Shown here in pieces: positions 41,687 to 42,754 of a stretch of DNA of 42,754 bases; the first letter of the stretch is position 1, and the number at the start of each line of letters is the position of its first letter. This DNA comes from Chara braunii (lineage: Eukaryota > Streptophyta > Charophyceae > Charales > Characeae). Where the stretch lies: positions 689,007-731,760 of the forward strand of contig BFEA01000344.1 in the NCBI GenBank assembly GCA_003427395.1. Reading direction: 5' to 3'. Made by a program: the position numbers and the translations under genes. The notes under the pieces are model-generated. The model made no database searches. It saw nothing but the letters and a program-made list of their open reading frames with translations, and was not told where the DNA came from.

Positions 41687-41784
41687 GGGGCCAAGTCCCA
41701 CTTACCGAATGATCGATTTTTGACCGCAGATTCGGAAGATCAACGACCAGAAATCAGGGATAAGCGTAAGTGGGACTTGGCCCC
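41687..41784. mobile_element. 98-bp MITE with 19-bp perfect inverted ends
   Basis: GGGGCCAAGTCCCACTTAC at 41687-41705 and its exact inverse at 41766-41784. No target duplication is obvious. No coding capacity. Confidence 0.85.
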
Positions 41785-41859
41785 ACGTCCTTTGAAAGCC
41801 CAGGACCTACCTTCAGTACCCCCCCCCCCTTCCTAGGGTAGCCCCCCTAGGGCAGCCAT

Positions 41860-42100
41860 GCTCAACAGTAGTCTCTATCTTCTCTACAATAGTCTCCCTT
41901 AGGGCAGCCATGCTCGTCAGTTACTGCTCTGTTTGTTTCCCTCTGTACTGACAGTGTCACTATCTTCTCTACAGTAGTCTCTATCTTCTCTACAGTAGTC
42001 TCCCCTAGTCTCTATCTTCTCTACATACATACAGACTTGTATGTAGTGTCACTAGTGTGTAGTGTCACTAGTGTGTAGTGTCTATCTTCTCTACAGTCTG
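41860..42100. repeat. Minisatellite of AGTCTCTATCTTCTCTACA
   Basis: About five full or partial copies, mixed with two copies of AGGGCAGCCATGCTC (about 41850 and 41902) and three of GTGTAGTGTC-like words near 42035-42080. Confidence 0.85.
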
Positions 42101-42152
42101 TTGATTTGTACATGTGCCTCGTCCGATGGTCCTGGCTGATCACCCCTTACTA

Positions 42153-42257
42153 CCGTCTTCCCCCGAACACAGCGCACCCTCATTTTGCCAGTATCTGGCC
42201 GGAAATATAACTTGTATACGTTCATTTTAAGGGTGCGTTATGTTCGGGGGAAGACGG
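42153..42257. mobile_element. 105-bp MITE with CTTCCCCCGAACA inverted ends, copy 2
   Basis: CCGTCTTCCCCCGAACACAG then CGCACCCTCAT at the left, and the inverse with GGGTGCGTTATGTTCGGGGG then AAGACGG at the right. TA flanks both ends. Closely related ends to the copy at 27950 but a diverged middle. Confidence 0.92.
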
Positions 42258-42315
42258 TAGCTGTATACATATTACATTCTATTGCATCGTTTTGCTAGTG
42301 GAAAGTTGAAACTGT

Positions 42316-42346
<31 letters not shown>

Positions 42347-42754
42347 GGCTATGCTCTCCTGCCAATTTATACAAGCCGAGAAACGGGCTCGGCGTCCCTT
42401 GGCAAAATTGTGGTATGTCCCCCAACTAAGAGGGCATCATCGGCCCTAGACAGAAGGGAGACACAGCTGGCCTAGACAACGGCTTAGATCAAAAATAAAC
42501 TTTAAGTTGAAACTGTGTCCCGCCGGACATTGCAATAAACAATGGGTTTCTTTCAGAACCTTAAAGTGAAAAAAAGGGGAAAAAAGAATGTTGCATGGGT
42601 CCTGGGGACCATCTCACGCAAGTGTGTACATGCCATGCATCGTACTCCCACACACAATGAACAGTGGTCTGACAATAGACAAAGATAGAGAAGATGAGGA
42701 CCGAGTTTCACAGTTTATATTATCAGAAATATGAATACAAAGTGTTTCAAAGTT
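42258..42754. other. Poly(T) tract and unassigned end of the window
   Basis: T-run of 28 at 42319-42346, possibly the poly(A) of a minus-strand element extending to the right, but no shared tail motif follows. GAGAAACGGGCTCGG near 42379 can form a small stem. Nothing else recognised. Confidence 0.4.

Overview
This window looks like repeat-dominated nuclear DNA of a large plant-type (streptophyte) genome. I found no intact protein-coding gene and no intact RNA gene. Almost everything I can recognise is decayed transposable elements, tandem repeats, fold-back elements and an organelle-derived rRNA fragment. Three things point to a plant or green-alga nucleus: APE-endonuclease/RT LINEs of the plant L1 type, an ORF1-like protein resembling the plant DUF4283 type, and a piece of small-subunit rRNA that resembles streptophyte mitochondria. 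A charophyte such as Chara is my guess, held at low to moderate confidence. The assembly contains a sequencing-adapter junction and one N, so some joins are not trustworthy.

Layout. 1-0.45 kb: GAT/ATG composite microsatellite. 0.8-1.2 kb: 195-bp tandem duplication. 2.2-3.5 kb: a short poly(A) retro-insertion with a target-site duplication, then two direct copies of a LINE ORF1 fragment. 3.9-4.2 kb: mitochondrial SSU rRNA fragment. 4.9-5.2 kb: 124-bp tandem repeat. 5.6-8.05 kb: LINE A, very decayed. 8.7-9.1 kb: 456-bp terminal-inverted-repeat element. 10-17 kb: mostly unassigned, with fold-backs and a minus-strand poly(A) tail. 16.9-22.7 kb: LINE B, the best-preserved copy (ORF1, endonuclease, RT, zinc finger, 3' tail, poly(A)). 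22.7-26.6 kb: LINE-derived non-coding elements and a ~200-bp divergent tandem repeat. 27.4-28.1 kb: nested inverted-repeat element and a MITE. 28.4-28.7 kb: a repeat with three hairpins in a row. 29.5-30.2 kb: ATC microsatellite. 30.2-31.75 kb: poly(A) element E. 31.75-37.2 kb: LINE C, interrupted by two inverted-repeat elements. 37.3-41.1 kb: two blocks of 330-bp repeats separated by fold-back elements and a second copy of the hairpin repeat. 41.2-42.75 kb: two MITEs, a minisatellite and a poly(T) tract.

How the parts relate. The LINEs and several short elements end in one shared 3' motif containing a small hairpin (GCTGGA/TCCAGC), normally followed by poly(A). This suggests one LINE machinery mobilised both coding and non-coding copies. 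In LINEs B and C nearly all in-frame stops that can be aligned fall at Trp or Gln codons, the signature of C-to-T/G-to-A decay. The candidates for something undescribed are the hairpin repeat at 28.4 and 38.7 kb, which shows compensatory base changes between copies; the ORF1 protein of LINEs B and C, which I do not recognise; and the palindrome-within-palindrome element at 27.45 kb.
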